Assembly (NCBI GenBank): GCA_019648995.1
Contig: BLXT01004931.1
Coordinates: forward strand, 248,073 to 276,633
DNA from: Plakobranchus ocellatus
Lineage: Eukaryota > Mollusca > Gastropoda > Plakobranchidae
Direction: 5' to 3'
Length of the DNA: 28,561 bases
Both the position numbers and the translations under genes were made by a program. Under the pieces are notes generated by a model that was given only the letters and a program-made list of their open reading frames with translations, was not told the origin of the DNA and did not search any database. The stretch's first letter is position 1; each line of letters begins with the position of its first letter. Shown here piece by piece: positions 24,501 through 28,561 of this stretch.

Positions 24501-27500
24501 TGGCTCTCGAGAGGCTCTCCAACACCATAGATATTCTCAGCTTTAACCCTGAACTTGTAGTTCTTGCCATTCTTCAAGCCCTTGGCTGTGCAGGTCTCAC
24601 CGTTCACCACACAGGGGACCTTCTCCCACACAGGAGAGTTCTCTTCACACTTCTCAACAATGTAACCTGAATTGATCATAAAAATTATGAACATTTAAAT
24701 CGTGAAATTAAGGTGAACCTAAAGAGGACTGTAGAAGTGTGGACTGATATTTCAACATATTTTCTCTTCTCCGAGACCCTTATTAATCTTTGATATAAAA
24801 TAGAAAGTTTCTATTAAAATGTGTGGTAAGGACCTCCATCAATTGGGAGATGGGACATCATAATTCTGAGTTTTCTAAACTGCCTACTTTAGGATGAAAG
24901 TAGTGCACTTTCTATAGTAGCCAATTGGATTAAACTGCATCAGCAACCTTGGAAACATATAGAAGAGTGGGTATATAATCGACCACTAACCAAAAAAGAT
25001 TCAATTTGGACTTAAATCTCAAGTAAAACCTTAAAATGTTCAGAAATCCTATGATCAGGTTTGATTGTGGTTGCTTTTTTTTTTCCTTTGGGTGGATGGG
25101 TGAAAGAGAAGTGTGCTACAAGGTTACAGAAAATTTTTGTAGAGGATTGCATTGCAATTTTTATCAACGCTTTGTCAACAGACAGGGAAGGTTGTGTATA
25201 TTGAAAGCCCTACTTTCACAATTTTAGAGGACCTCATAACTGCGTTGAAAGAAACAAGGAGTCCTGAAACGAATTCTTATAAGGAACTAAAAACATCAAC
25301 AATCAGCCCCTAATCAATAATGTGGGATGGAAGAAAGCTTCACCTGTGATTTCAGCTCCACCAGTTGCTGTCGGAGGCTTCCAGGACAGTTTGGCAGTCT
25401 CTGCTGTGATATCAGACACTTCTAAAGGACCCTCCGGCTCGCCAGGTTTGTCTGAAAAAACAGGAATATTTTGGGGTAACTTCTCACTTGGGTTTGTATC
25501 CTATAAATATTGGGCTGTAAAACTTCTTTCTCTAGAGAGAGATAATCACTTACAGATGCAATTAATGCATGAATAAGCTGTATCATTATCAGTAAAACAA
25601 ATGTATAAAAAAATAGCATCACTACCTCTCTAGTTTAAAACATAGATGTACTTGACGGATAATAAACATGATAGGAAACAAAAAATTTATATGTAAAAGT
25701 TATGAATGTTTTTCCTTCCCTTTTTTTAAATTCATAATTAAAAAAAAAATAAAGATTCAGTATCTTGAACCAGTGATAAACATACCGCAGTACCTCTTAT
25801 ATTTTCACCAATGCAAATTTACAGTGAGGAGTTTCAGGTTGTGTCAATGTTTAATATGTTAAAAAATGTTACTTTATACACTACTGACTTGATCATGAGA
25901 CATTGCCGATTTATACTAACTGCTGGAGTAATATTACTCTCTTTGTCTACATGTATGTGGTTCATAGCTCTTGTGCAGAGCTTTATAAAATGAGGCATAT
26001 AATTAATCTAACCTTTGTGGCTTTCTAAAAAACATAGATAAAATATAGAAAATGGTTGTTAGGAATATATTTGTGCATTGGGAAACCTGAATTTTCATTA
26101 TAAGACAAAGGCTAGCTAAGATAAGACTAGTATTGGAATATCACCAATAAGTGAGAAAAGAAAAAACAAAAAAAACCACACTTATTTCAAAAAGATTAAG
26201 ATATTCTTATGTGTGATGGAGTTTTCAAAATGTTATAACAGAAAGAGTAATCATTCTTGTGCAGATCCAAAAATGTTTTGTTTTACTCCTTACCAAGAAC
26301 AACAACTCCAATGTCTGCTGTCTCTTCTCCGTGAATGTTGGCAACCTTGATAGTGTACTTGCCCGTATCTCCTTTCTCTGCCCTTGGAATGTGCAGCTTG
26401 GCCTCTTTGTCATCGTTCATTGTTTGTACCTATGAAGTTTGAAAAAAAAAGGGGGAAAAGGTCAAAAGAATTTTCTCCTTAAAAGTTCAGGGTATTCTCT
26501 TTAGTAGACAATATAATTCATACCAAAATTAATAATATCTCAGATTGTTCAAATAAATGCTATTGAAAAACTCAAAGAGATGAAAGTAGATGAAAAACAG
26601 TGATAATCCTATTTCTGCTTTCAACGCTATTTAAAAATCGAAACAAAATAAGTTGGGAATTAAAGTGAAAAGATGAATGCAAAAAAGAGCATGCACAAAT
26701 TGAAAAAAAATACATTCATGTCTAAGTAATGTTTTGCCACGGTAGCCTCATCATGTTGCTTAAAAACAAGGCGTCAGAGATTTAATTTTCATACAAATGT
26801 ATATGATCTTGAAAAAAAAGTAAAAGCACACTAATCTGTTTTTTCAGACAGGCATTACAACACTACAAAAATGTATCAACTTTTTTCCCACAAGGCACAA
26901 ACATGGCACATATTTCCTAAAACAGAAGCTAGTGCTAGGCTGCCGGTTTCTGAGACCTTCAATATAAAGTACTTATTTTGCTAAAAGATAGACAGACAAA
27001 ATTTTTCATAACTATCTTTTGCAAGACATAGCATTCTAAACCAGGGACATTTATTTCAATTTTACCATCTAATCATCATTCTGATAGTAAAACTACTATG
27101 ATAATCCCCACTCAAGCGACGAACGCACATTTTTGGTGGGATTAAGTAATTATATTCTTACTTGCCTATTTGGGCTGGTTAGTGACCTTTGATTCATATA
27201 AAACAAAATTCACTAAGAAAATGGCTTGACCACTGTAATTCTAAAGAACAATACTGAAATAAGGTATAACTTATCATTAAAAATAACAATCAAAATAAGC
27301 TCCAATACTAAAAGACGAGTTATATAAAGCCTATCCTCACTCTGTTGCTGATAGGCTTGCCATCCTTCAGCCACTCTACAGTTGGGTCAGGAGAACCACA
27401 GATTCCCAAGGCCATGTTCAAGGGCTCACCCGCCCGTACACGGATCTCTTTGGCTCCAAACAGGCTCTCCAGGTTCACTTTGGGAGCCTCTGTACATAGG

Positions 27501-27918
27501 GTTCAAACAGGAGATAAAATATTGTAAATCGATAAGTATTGTAAGCAGCTATGGATGGATACGACAGAGTAAAAAGAATGTAACGTATAGGAAAAGTGTA
27601 TAATTTTTATAAAATCCAAAAAGTTGTTGTCTGCTTAGACCAGGGTCACAAAAGAGTGCTTAAGTTTGATTTCTCTCTCTTTCTCTCTTTTCAAGTTCTT
27701 CCCCCAAGACCCAATATTTTTCCTCTCCCATTCTTCACCTCCAACCGCATGTCATTTAACTTAGGAAAGTAAAATTCTTTTAAAGGCTTGGCAGAAAAAT
27801 TGCACATTATGTCATCCCTGCCCTTTTTCTCTACGAGCATCTCCTAACGTCCGTTTTTCGATAGCTTTTTCCCACATCTCCCCTCTCTCACCCTCCATCT
27901 CTCTTCTGTCAATCCCTC

Positions 27919-27960
<42 letters not shown>

Positions 27961-28132
27961 CTCTGTCTTCCTCCTCCCCCCTCTCCCCACCCCCTGATTT
28001 ACCTTTAGCAGGTTTGGCTATAACAGGCACAGAGACAGCGCTTGGTTCTGACGGGCCGGCAGCATTGAGAGCTGTCACCCGATACTCATATTCTTTGCCC
28101 TCTTGTACTTTCTCATCTTTGTAAGTGGGCTC
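269..28132 (-). CDS. twitchin: Twitchin-family giant muscle protein (partial gene, 38 exons)
   Basis: This is the central-to-kinase part of a titin/twitchin/projectin-like sarcomeric protein. Thirty-eight exons join into one 5834-nt open frame (1944 codons plus 2 nt) and all 37 introns are GT-AG. The order is FN3(half)-Ig-FN3x3-Ig-FN3x2-Ig-FN3x3-Ig-Ig-FN3-FN3-Ig-Ig-FN3-linker-kinase start. FN3 modules show the usual PxxP start, W in SLxW, (D)DGG, YIVEKRE-like, YEFRVxAxNxxGxG and a closing proline-rich strand. Ig modules show the GxxP-W core and DxGxYxxxxxNxxG. In this family the rod binds myosin along the thick filament and the kinase is autoinhibited by its tails. Family assignment is firm from the pre-kinase segment (FGRKIRGKYDGP, VEVKQGSVYDYYD, GSGAFGVVHR). 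Ends are missing on both sides: start codon and 5' exons beyond 28561, kinase C-lobe and stop codon below 269. Species and exact ortholog name are inferred. Confidence 0.95.
861..954 (-). CDS. twitchin: Exon 37: kinase N-terminal linker and first strand
   Basis: Encodes DEDIWKKYHPQPVEVKQG, then SVYDYYDILEELG and the first base pair of the serine of the glycine loop. It ends phase 2 before GTGATG and joins exon 38 to give the GSGAFG loop. Acceptor ATACCAG. Confidence 0.94.
1269..1284. repeat. (TC)8 microsatellite
   Basis: A pure run of eight TC units in the intron between exons 36 and 37, preceded by an A run. Confidence 0.9.
1644..1709 (-). CDS. twitchin: Exon 36: pre-kinase linker
   Basis: A 66-nt exon encoding DEFGRKIRGKYDGPKINDYD followed by KF(Y), phase 1 on both ends. 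This segment is very strongly conserved in twitchins as I know them and is a main reason for the family call. Donor GTGAGT, acceptor TCGCAG. Confidence 0.93.
2297..2454 (-). CDS. twitchin: Exon 35: FN3 domain 12, C-terminal part, plus basic linker
   Basis: Encodes FAFHNVTGL, YCFRVFADNFYGRSEPCE, then a charged linker TEEPEASRKKKQLE, ending phase 1 before GTAAAG. Residues about 1716-1823 with exon 34. The RKKK cluster starts the N-terminal linker that wraps next to the kinase in this family. Confidence 0.93.
2775..2860. repeat. ATC/ATT-rich degenerate trinucleotide tract
   Basis: Loose repetition of ATC, ATT and CATC units in the intron between exons 34 and 35. It gives rise to a meaningless open frame on the minus strand. 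Confidence 0.6.
2976..3141 (-). CDS. twitchin: Exon 34: FN3 domain 12, N-terminal part
   Basis: Encodes RPDPPRFPVVENI, VVLSWKPPLNDGGSFITEY, VIERNEPPSDKW and ends ST(R), phase 2, before GTTGGG (weak donor). Acceptor CTGCAG. This is the FN3 directly before the kinase. Confidence 0.92.
3659..3795 (-). CDS. twitchin: Exon 33: Ig domain 7, C-terminal half
   Basis: Encodes FNSEVTERHAILTIKDA, KLDDGPYRLQLENDLGSDS, ending VQVN(D), phase 1, before GTAAGT. Acceptor GACCTAG. Residues about 1620-1715 with exon 32. Confidence 0.92.
4265..4415 (-). CDS. twitchin: Exon 32: Ig domain 7, N-terminal half
   Basis: Encodes PPKINVPPRFRDVCTFEKG, VTLKIPFTGNPKP, TIKWIRDGQDL and ends VK(R), phase 2, before GTTGGT. 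The donor is a poor consensus match. Acceptor TGCATAG. Confidence 0.92.
4653..4825 (-). CDS. twitchin: Exon 31: Ig domain 6, C-terminal half
   Basis: Encodes YKGSREIFDNDKFEI, ILIVKDVYGEDADEYSVRA, NKGGSRVS and ends LEIR(S), phase 1, before GTAAGT. Residues about 1525-1619 with exon 30. This Ig, the next Ig and FN3 12 are the fixed tandem in front of the kinase. Confidence 0.93.
5425..5536 (-). CDS. twitchin: Exon 30: Ig domain 6, N-terminal half
   Basis: Encodes AELPEFTCGLKKVQAVEG, ARFECTVTGNPKPDIQW; the intron (GTATGA) splits the core Trp codon, phase 2, exactly as in exon 23. The B-strand Cys (FEC) is present. Acceptor TCTCAG. Confidence 0.93.
6351..6653 (-). CDS. twitchin: Exon 29: FN3 domain 11, complete in one exon
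   Basis: A whole FN3 module of 303 nt, phase 1-1, about residues 1424-1524. Landmarks are DAPDAPGVPDVTEVG, SLTWDKPRSDGGGKIQGY, WVEKREAGSDNWTRV and YEFRVFAQNESGLSKPS. Acceptor TCTCTCAG, donor GTGAGC. Second single-exon FN3 in the window. Confidence 0.95.
7324..7453 (-). CDS. twitchin: Exon 28: FN3 domain 10, C-terminal part
   Basis: Starts phase 0 (DTSIDVQGLYENSQ) after a T-rich acceptor, contains YLFRVAAVTENGSGDFL and ends AKMPF(D), phase 1, before GTAGGT. Residues about 1323-1423 with exon 27. Confidence 0.93.
7570..7920. repeat. A/C-rich low-complexity region with CCCCTCT and (CA)n
   Basis: Within the intron between exons 27 and 28: AAAC/CAAA repeats about 7577-7618, CCCCTCT repeats about 7624-7648, (CA)n about 7650-7663, and a second AAAC/AACA tract about 7850-7912. 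No coding potential. Confidence 0.75.
8281..8453 (-). CDS. twitchin: Exon 27: FN3 domain 10, N-terminal part
   Basis: Encodes PPGAPTGPLAVSDI, CRLAWKPPKDDGGGRITSY, LVERQEVGKPYW and ends SSHCK in phase 0 before GTCAGT. Acceptor ATCCAAG has a poor pyrimidine tract, but both frame and homology fix it. Confidence 0.91.
9259..9348 (-). CDS. twitchin: Exon 26: Ig domain 5, C-terminal third
   Basis: A 90-nt exon encoding TERDDTGKYTIEVSNDSGTA and ending LKVV(S), phase 1, before GTAAGT. Acceptor TTCTAG. Residues about 1230-1322 with exon 25. Domains 4 and 5 are the first adjacent Ig-Ig pair. Confidence 0.92.
9420..9502. repeat. Compound (TA)n-(GA)n microsatellite
   Basis: About 27 TA units (9420-9474) run directly into about 14 GA units (to 9502). 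It lies about 70 bases upstream (in transcription) of exon 26. Likely polymorphic in length. Confidence 0.95.
10155..10343 (-). CDS. twitchin: Exon 25: Ig domain 5, N-terminal two thirds
   Basis: Encodes PPRLEKELRDQKVDAGDQF, KVKLPFSGTGPFDIKVKKDG and ends FVIK(E), phase 1, before GTAAGG. The position that is the core Trp in the other six Ig domains here is Val (IKVKKDGK). The frame is open and splice sites are normal, so this is a divergent domain, not a pseudo-exon. Confidence 0.9.
10562..10757 (-). repeat. Degenerate tandem duplication of exon 24 end and donor
   Basis: Three related units on the minus strand: the true exon 24 end (ACTGTCCTCT then GTGAGTAGTTGCTGT) near 10723-10757, a copy near 10641-10677 (TGTGCTCTGAGTGGTTGCTGT), and a copy near 10562-10592 (ACTGTCCTTT then GTGAGTATTTACTGT). 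Spacing is about 80 bases. The last copy keeps a consensus GTGAGT donor. Confidence 0.65.
10740..10912 (-). CDS. twitchin: Exon 24: Ig domain 4, C-terminal half
   Basis: Encodes FKNGLEIGTGGRHRV, LTISDVNAADAGEISCEI, NPLGRE, ending LTVL(S), phase 1, before GTGAGT. The Cys in ISCEI is the F-strand cysteine. Decayed tandem copies of its end and donor follow in the intron. Residues about 1135-1229 with exon 23. Confidence 0.93.
11423..11534 (-). CDS. twitchin: Exon 23: Ig domain 4, N-terminal half
   Basis: Encodes DGHAPDFAEKFGNTKAALG, SIKVEGSPAPKVQW; the intron (GTAAGT) splits the core tryptophan codon TG|G, phase 2. Acceptor GATTAG. Confidence 0.93.
12119..12282 (-). repeat. Decayed ~90-bp duplication of exon 22 end
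   Basis: The exon 22 end, its donor and about 50 following bases (12207-12282) align to a diverged copy at 12119-12195 with an offset of 86-92 bases. Aligned pieces on the minus strand are AATCAAGGAAAAGATCG|GTGG versus AATCAAGAATAGGACTG|GTTG, then TTAGC(C/T)AGGATGTTAT in both. It is intronic and the copy is not in the mature frame. Confidence 0.7.
12259..12456 (-). CDS. twitchin: Exon 22: FN3 domain 9, C-terminal half
   Basis: Encodes GYIVEKREKGMSLW, SECEFRIAAVNAAGTGEF and ends IKEKI(D), phase 1, before GTGGGT. A long CT-rich tract precedes the acceptor. A decayed copy of its 3' end lies just downstream in the next intron. Residues about 1034-1134 with exon 21. Confidence 0.93.
12458..12661. 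repeat. Purine-rich low-complexity tract left of the gap
   Basis: GAGA, GAAA and AAAG units on the plus strand. On the coding strand this is a long CT-rich tract just upstream of the exon 22 acceptor and may act as its pyrimidine tract. Confidence 0.75.
12662..13055. other. Assembly gap (394 N)
   Basis: A run of N inside the intron between exons 21 and 22. It is flanked on the left by a purine-rich GA/AAAG tract (about 12460-12660) and on the right by more GA-rich sequence (about 13074-13100), so the missing part is probably simple repeat. Flanking exons join in frame. Confidence 0.95.
13527..13631 (-). CDS. twitchin: Exon 21: FN3 domain 9, N-terminal half
   Basis: Encodes KPSTPGVPEATKVG, VDLQWDKPRNDGGSKLLG; the donor (GTAACA) splits the Gly codon before YIVEK, phase 1, as in exons 4 and 6. 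The following intron contains the assembly gap, but frame and protein continuity show no coding sequence is lost. Confidence 0.92.
14071..14184 (-). CDS. twitchin: Exon 20: FN3 domain 8, C-terminal part
   Basis: Encodes VKDLENDTEYEFRVRAKN, SAGLGNPSDSTGPVHVKP and ends phase 1 (A|GC, Ser) before GTAAAC. Acceptor CCCCACAG. Residues about 933-1033 with exon 19. Confidence 0.93.
14752..14940 (-). CDS. twitchin: Exon 19: FN3 domain 8, N-terminal part
   Basis: Encodes SPESPMNIAVEDVD, VTLKWNKPKSDGGKKLLGY, VIEYKEPSSNRWKTY and ends ETMAT in phase 1 before GTGAGA. Acceptor CTTCAG. This exon reaches further into the domain than most, covering strands A to C'. Confidence 0.93.
15309..15528 (-). CDS. twitchin: Exon 18: FN3 domain 7, C-terminal part
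   Basis: Starts phase 0 with EDGGCPVSNYIVEKQ, carries YNFRVKAENDYGVSEPLE and ends AQHPF(T), phase 1, before GTGAGT. Residues about 832-932 with exon 17. First of three consecutive FN3 modules. Confidence 0.93.
15837..15919 (-). CDS. twitchin: Exon 17: FN3 domain 7, N-terminal part
   Basis: A short 83-nt exon encoding DAPSKPEGPIEVKDV and CVLSWNPPK, ending phase 0 before GTAAAG, just ahead of the DGG turn. Acceptor CCATCAG. The break lies earlier in the FN3 fold than in any other split FN3 here. Confidence 0.92.
16871..17036 (-). CDS. twitchin: Exon 16: Ig domain 3, C-terminal half
   Basis: Starts phase 0 (GGMPVHENSRIKID), carries MKDTGKYTLSLTNEKGSDS and ends VQVV(D), phase 1, before GTGTGT. 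Its acceptor (TTATTGAAATAG) has no clear pyrimidine tract and looks weak, but frame and homology require it. Residues about 735-831 with exon 15. Confidence 0.9.
17242..17366 (-). CDS. twitchin: Exon 15: Ig domain 3, N-terminal half
   Basis: Encodes APKINRDLL, VKDIKAKVGDEFKI, PYNGNPIPTVSWLQ and ends phase 0 right after the core-Trp strand, before GTGAGC. Acceptor CAATAG. Confidence 0.92.
17770..17921 (-). CDS. twitchin: Exon 14: FN3 domain 6, C-terminal part
   Basis: Encodes ANISEIPDTEYTVRGL, then EYDFRVAAVNNAGIGDFS and a PPP tail, ending phase 1 (A|CG, Thr) before GTGAGT. Residues about 634-734 with exon 13. Confidence 0.93.
18184..18305. repeat. 42-bp tandem repeat, about 2.9 copies
   Basis: Unit starts at 18184, 18226 and 18268 (GAGAT(T/C)ATTCTTAATGA...), differing at a few positions only. 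The period is a multiple of three, so open frames appear on both strands, but nothing marks it as coding and it lies inside the exon 13-14 intron. Confidence 0.9.
18646..18796 (-). CDS. twitchin: Exon 13: FN3 domain 6, N-terminal part
   Basis: Encodes DAPQAPSAPKC, ITLTWNPPKKDGGSPITGY, VIEKKEKGDSRWTK, ending phase 2 (AA|G) before GTACAT. The donor is weaker than most others here. Acceptor TTTCAG. Confidence 0.92.
19399..19570 (-). CDS. twitchin: Exon 12: FN3 domain 5, C-terminal part
   Basis: Starts phase 0 at AGTNRWQKVSS, contains YEFRVAAENSQGVSDF and ends AKLPY(D), phase 1, before GTGAGT. The frame is open throughout. Two internal sequences (AAG|GTAAGC and CAG|GTGAGG) match the 5' splice consensus as well as the real donor. 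Residues about 533-633 with exon 11. Confidence 0.93.
19859..19927 (-). CDS. Candidate alternative (cassette) exon, 69 bp, inside FN3 domain 5
   Basis: On the minus strand a strong pyrimidine-rich acceptor (TGTTTGTTTTCTAG) is followed by 23 stop-free codons beginning LTETAR and ending EMDVTS, then a GTAAAG donor. Length is a multiple of three and both ends are phase 0, exactly matching the intron it lies in. GC content is about 45%, visibly above the surrounding intron. If included, it would insert 23 residues between YIVEKRK and AGTNRW, in the loop after the FN3 C strand. Without it the domain is canonical, so it would be alternative rather than constitutive. I do not recognise the peptide. 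Expression is unproven. Confidence 0.45.
20261..20391 (-). CDS. twitchin: Exon 11: FN3 domain 5, N-terminal part
   Basis: Encodes DKPKPPQGPLEASDI, LTLTWSPPKDDGGEKINN and YIVEKRK, ending phase 0 before GTGAGT. The internal intron falls after the C strand, further along than in exons 4 and 6. The following 690-base intron holds the candidate cassette exon at 19859-19927. Confidence 0.93.
20752..20875 (-). CDS. twitchin: Exon 10: Ig domain 2, C-terminal half
   Basis: Starts phase 0 at LQDDHAILHC, contains REDAGKYQLTLKNTEGQE and ends VNVL(D), phase 1, before GTAGGT. The acceptor reads CTACAG followed six bases later by a second AG (CTCCAG), so an alternative start dropping Leu-Gln is possible. 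Residues about 439-532 with exon 9. Confidence 0.92.
20922..20979. repeat. 37-bp direct repeat (GACCTTATTTTCCC)
   Basis: The 14-mer GACCTTATTTTCCC occurs at 20922 and 20959 with GC-richer sequence between. It may be a fragment of an interspersed element, but no terminal inverted repeats or target duplications were recognised. Confidence 0.5.
20998..21020. repeat. GA microsatellite
   Basis: Near-perfect GA run with one interruption (GAGGAG) in the exon 9-10 intron. Confidence 0.85.
21518..21675 (-). CDS. twitchin: Exon 9: Ig domain 2, N-terminal half
   Basis: Encodes KPKLDMSGIKDVNVKAGQ, FTLKIPFVGTPKP, TAKWELDGNDV and ends RITMT in phase 0 before GTATGT. The core Trp is present. The first codon is split with exon 8 (C|AG, giving Gln). 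Confidence 0.93.
22235..22534 (-). CDS. twitchin: Exon 8: FN3 domain 4, complete in one exon
   Basis: A whole FN3 module of 300 nt without an internal intron, phase 1-1, about residues 339-438. Landmarks are PAGAPSAP, VGLSWTKPSSDGGSKLTGY, VVERKKKGGDWEE and FQFRIRAENAVGLGEPSKP. Acceptor TTCTTCACAG, donor GTGAGT. It is one of only two single-exon domains in the window; the other is exon 29. Confidence 0.95.
23098..23292 (-). CDS. twitchin: Exon 7: FN3 domain 3, C-terminal half
   Basis: Encodes GYQVEKKERGKDWTKAS through SECEFRVMAVNDGGPGKPS to VRDPI(F). Donor GTGAGT, phase 1. With exon 6 it forms about residues 239-338, the middle of three consecutive FN3 modules. Confidence 0.93.
23653..23757 (-). 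CDS. twitchin: Exon 6: FN3 domain 3, N-terminal half
   Basis: Encodes DTPEAPRDLEI through VTLKWKEPVSDGGNPIKG. The intron again splits the Gly codon before the Y(I/Q)VEK strand, phase 1. Acceptor CAATTTAG, donor GTAAGG. Confidence 0.92.
24475..24666 (-). CDS. twitchin: Exon 5: FN3 domain 2, C-terminal half
   Basis: Continues GYIVEKCEENSPVW and ends at TAKNPF(D), phase 1, before GTAGGT. The F strand reads YKFRVKAENIYGVGEP. It is cysteine-richer than its neighbours (VEKC, VPC, ETC). With exon 4 it makes about residues 139-238. Confidence 0.92.
25344..25451 (-). CDS. twitchin: Exon 4: FN3 domain 2, N-terminal half
   Basis: Encodes DKPGEPEGPLEVSDI through LSWKPPTATGGAEITG. The acceptor is TTTTTTCAG and the donor GTGAAG. 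The intron splits the glycine codon just before YIVEK (phase 1). The usual acidic DDGG turn is TATGG here, a mild departure from the other FN3 modules in the window. Confidence 0.92.
26294..26429 (-). CDS. twitchin: Exon 3: Ig domain 1, C-terminal half
   Basis: Starts phase 0 (VQTMNDDKEAKLHI) after CTTCATAG and ends phase 1 in VVVL(D) before GTAAGG. It carries the E-F-G strands with the signature GDTGKYTIKVANIHGEE. The acidic/Gly-Tyr motif is intact, supporting a folded I-set domain. Confidence 0.92.
27341..27489 (-). CDS. twitchin: Exon 2: Ig domain 1, N-terminal half
   Basis: Begins phase 1 (EAPKVNLES) and ends phase 0 after PISNR, before GTGAGG. It contains the Ig core tryptophan in VEWLKDGKPI preceded by GSPDP. 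Together with exon 3 it encodes about residues 44-139, an I-set Ig module. The exon contains an internal GTGAG (in RAGEP), a possible decoy donor. Confidence 0.92.
27872..27985. repeat. CT-rich tract with (CT)n core
   Basis: Pure CT units about 27925-27957 within a longer CT/CCT-rich stretch. On the coding strand it is a purine tract beginning shortly after the exon 1 donor. A smaller CT-rich patch is at about 27670-27692. Confidence 0.85.
28003..28132 (-). CDS. twitchin: Exon 1 of window: FN3 domain 1, C-terminal half
   Basis: Starts in phase 0 after a TATATTAG acceptor and ends before a GTAAAT donor. It encodes residues 1-43 of the partial product, from EPTYKD through EYEYRVTALNAAGPSEPS to KPAK: the F and G strands of an FN3 module. 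The first half of this domain must lie upstream of 28561. A CT tract (GA-rich on the coding strand) begins about 20 bases into the following intron. Confidence 0.9.
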
Positions 28133-28561
28133 CTAATATACCACAAACAATAAACACAAAAAAATCCATTAATATTGAATCATTCGTAGTCTCAAAAACA
28201 CAAAAACGGGAGGAAAAACAGGAGGAAGGTGAGGGTAAAAAGGGGGGGATAAAATGTACGAAGTTTTAATTTGGGACATTTTTTTTTCATTCTTCTAAAA
28301 AAAGAAAAATAGTAAGGCAATAAAAAAGCACAGGCAGTCAAATAAACCCCAATTTTTCTATAAAATCTTTACAGACAACTGGCTAAATGAATTAGCTACA
28401 TTGCTCTTTAACTAGCTGATTCTTTAATGTTCTAACTTTTTAATTACACACTTTCTCAACTACAAACTTAACAAAATATATGAAAAAAATATAAAACTAC
28501 ACAAGTAAATAACAATACGTGGTATTGTAAAAATAGGAAGACAACTGCCCAATTAGGCTCA

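Larger units (their letters stand above)
473..28002 (-). other. Introns of the twitchin gene (overview)
   Basis: The 37 introns average about 595 bases and are strongly AT-rich. Apart from the items listed separately I see nothing in the long ones (for example 473-860, 955-1643, 1710-2296, 3142-3658, 3796-4264, 4826-5424, 5537-6350, 6654-7323, 8454-9258, 10913-11422, 14185-14751, 15920-16870, 18797-19398, 21676-22234, 22535-23097, 23758-24474, 24667-25343, 25452-26293, 26430-27340) beyond A/T runs and short random open frames. No tRNA cloverleaf, snoRNA boxes or intact transposase were recognised. Confidence 0.8.

Noticed and set aside
27812..28078. Minus-strand open frame of 88 codons with an Arg-Glu repeat
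   Set aside because: Only its first part is real (exon 1). The rest reads through the GTAAAT donor into the CT/GA simple repeat.

Overview
This is an intron-rich, AT-rich animal (invertebrate) genomic segment carrying one gene: the 3'-central part of a twitchin-family giant muscle protein (relatives: unc-22/twitchin in nematodes, bent/projectin in flies, titin in vertebrates). The whole gene is on the minus strand, so transcription runs from high to low coordinates. The lineage is not certain. Near-identity of the pre-kinase linker and ATP-lobe motifs to what I remember of protostome twitchins, together with short AT-rich introns averaging about 600 bases, suggests a protostome, possibly a mollusc or another lophotrochozoan. 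That is inference.

I rebuilt 38 coding exons by hand from protein similarity plus splice sites (28132 down to 269). All 37 introns between them are GT-AG. The exons total 5834 nt and keep one open frame of 1944 codons plus 2 nt; no stop or frameshift was seen. In transcript order the product is: FN3 (C-terminal half only), Ig, FN3, FN3, FN3, Ig, FN3, FN3, Ig, FN3, FN3, FN3, Ig, Ig, FN3, FN3, Ig, Ig, FN3, a short basic linker, then the start of a Ser/Thr kinase domain (glycine loop, ATP lysine, helix C). The 5' part of the gene lies beyond 28561. The rest of the kinase and any C-terminal Ig domains lie below position 1.

The protein is expected to sit along thick filaments in the sarcomere. 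Ig and FN3 modules form an elastic, myosin-binding rod, and the kinase is thought to be autoinhibited and mechanically or Ca-dependently regulated. The Ig-Ig-FN3-kinase ending is the same order as in titin.

Everything else is intron: simple repeats (TA/GA, CT, CA, GA-rich), a 42-bp tandem repeat, a 394-base assembly gap (12662-13055) and two introns with decayed duplications of the neighbouring exon end. I found no RNA genes, intact mobile elements or second gene. The most interesting item is a 69-bp, phase 0-0, stop-free, GC-richer candidate cassette exon at 19859-19927. It sits inside the intron that splits one FN3 domain and would add 23 residues to a loop. I see no undescribed multi-gene system here.
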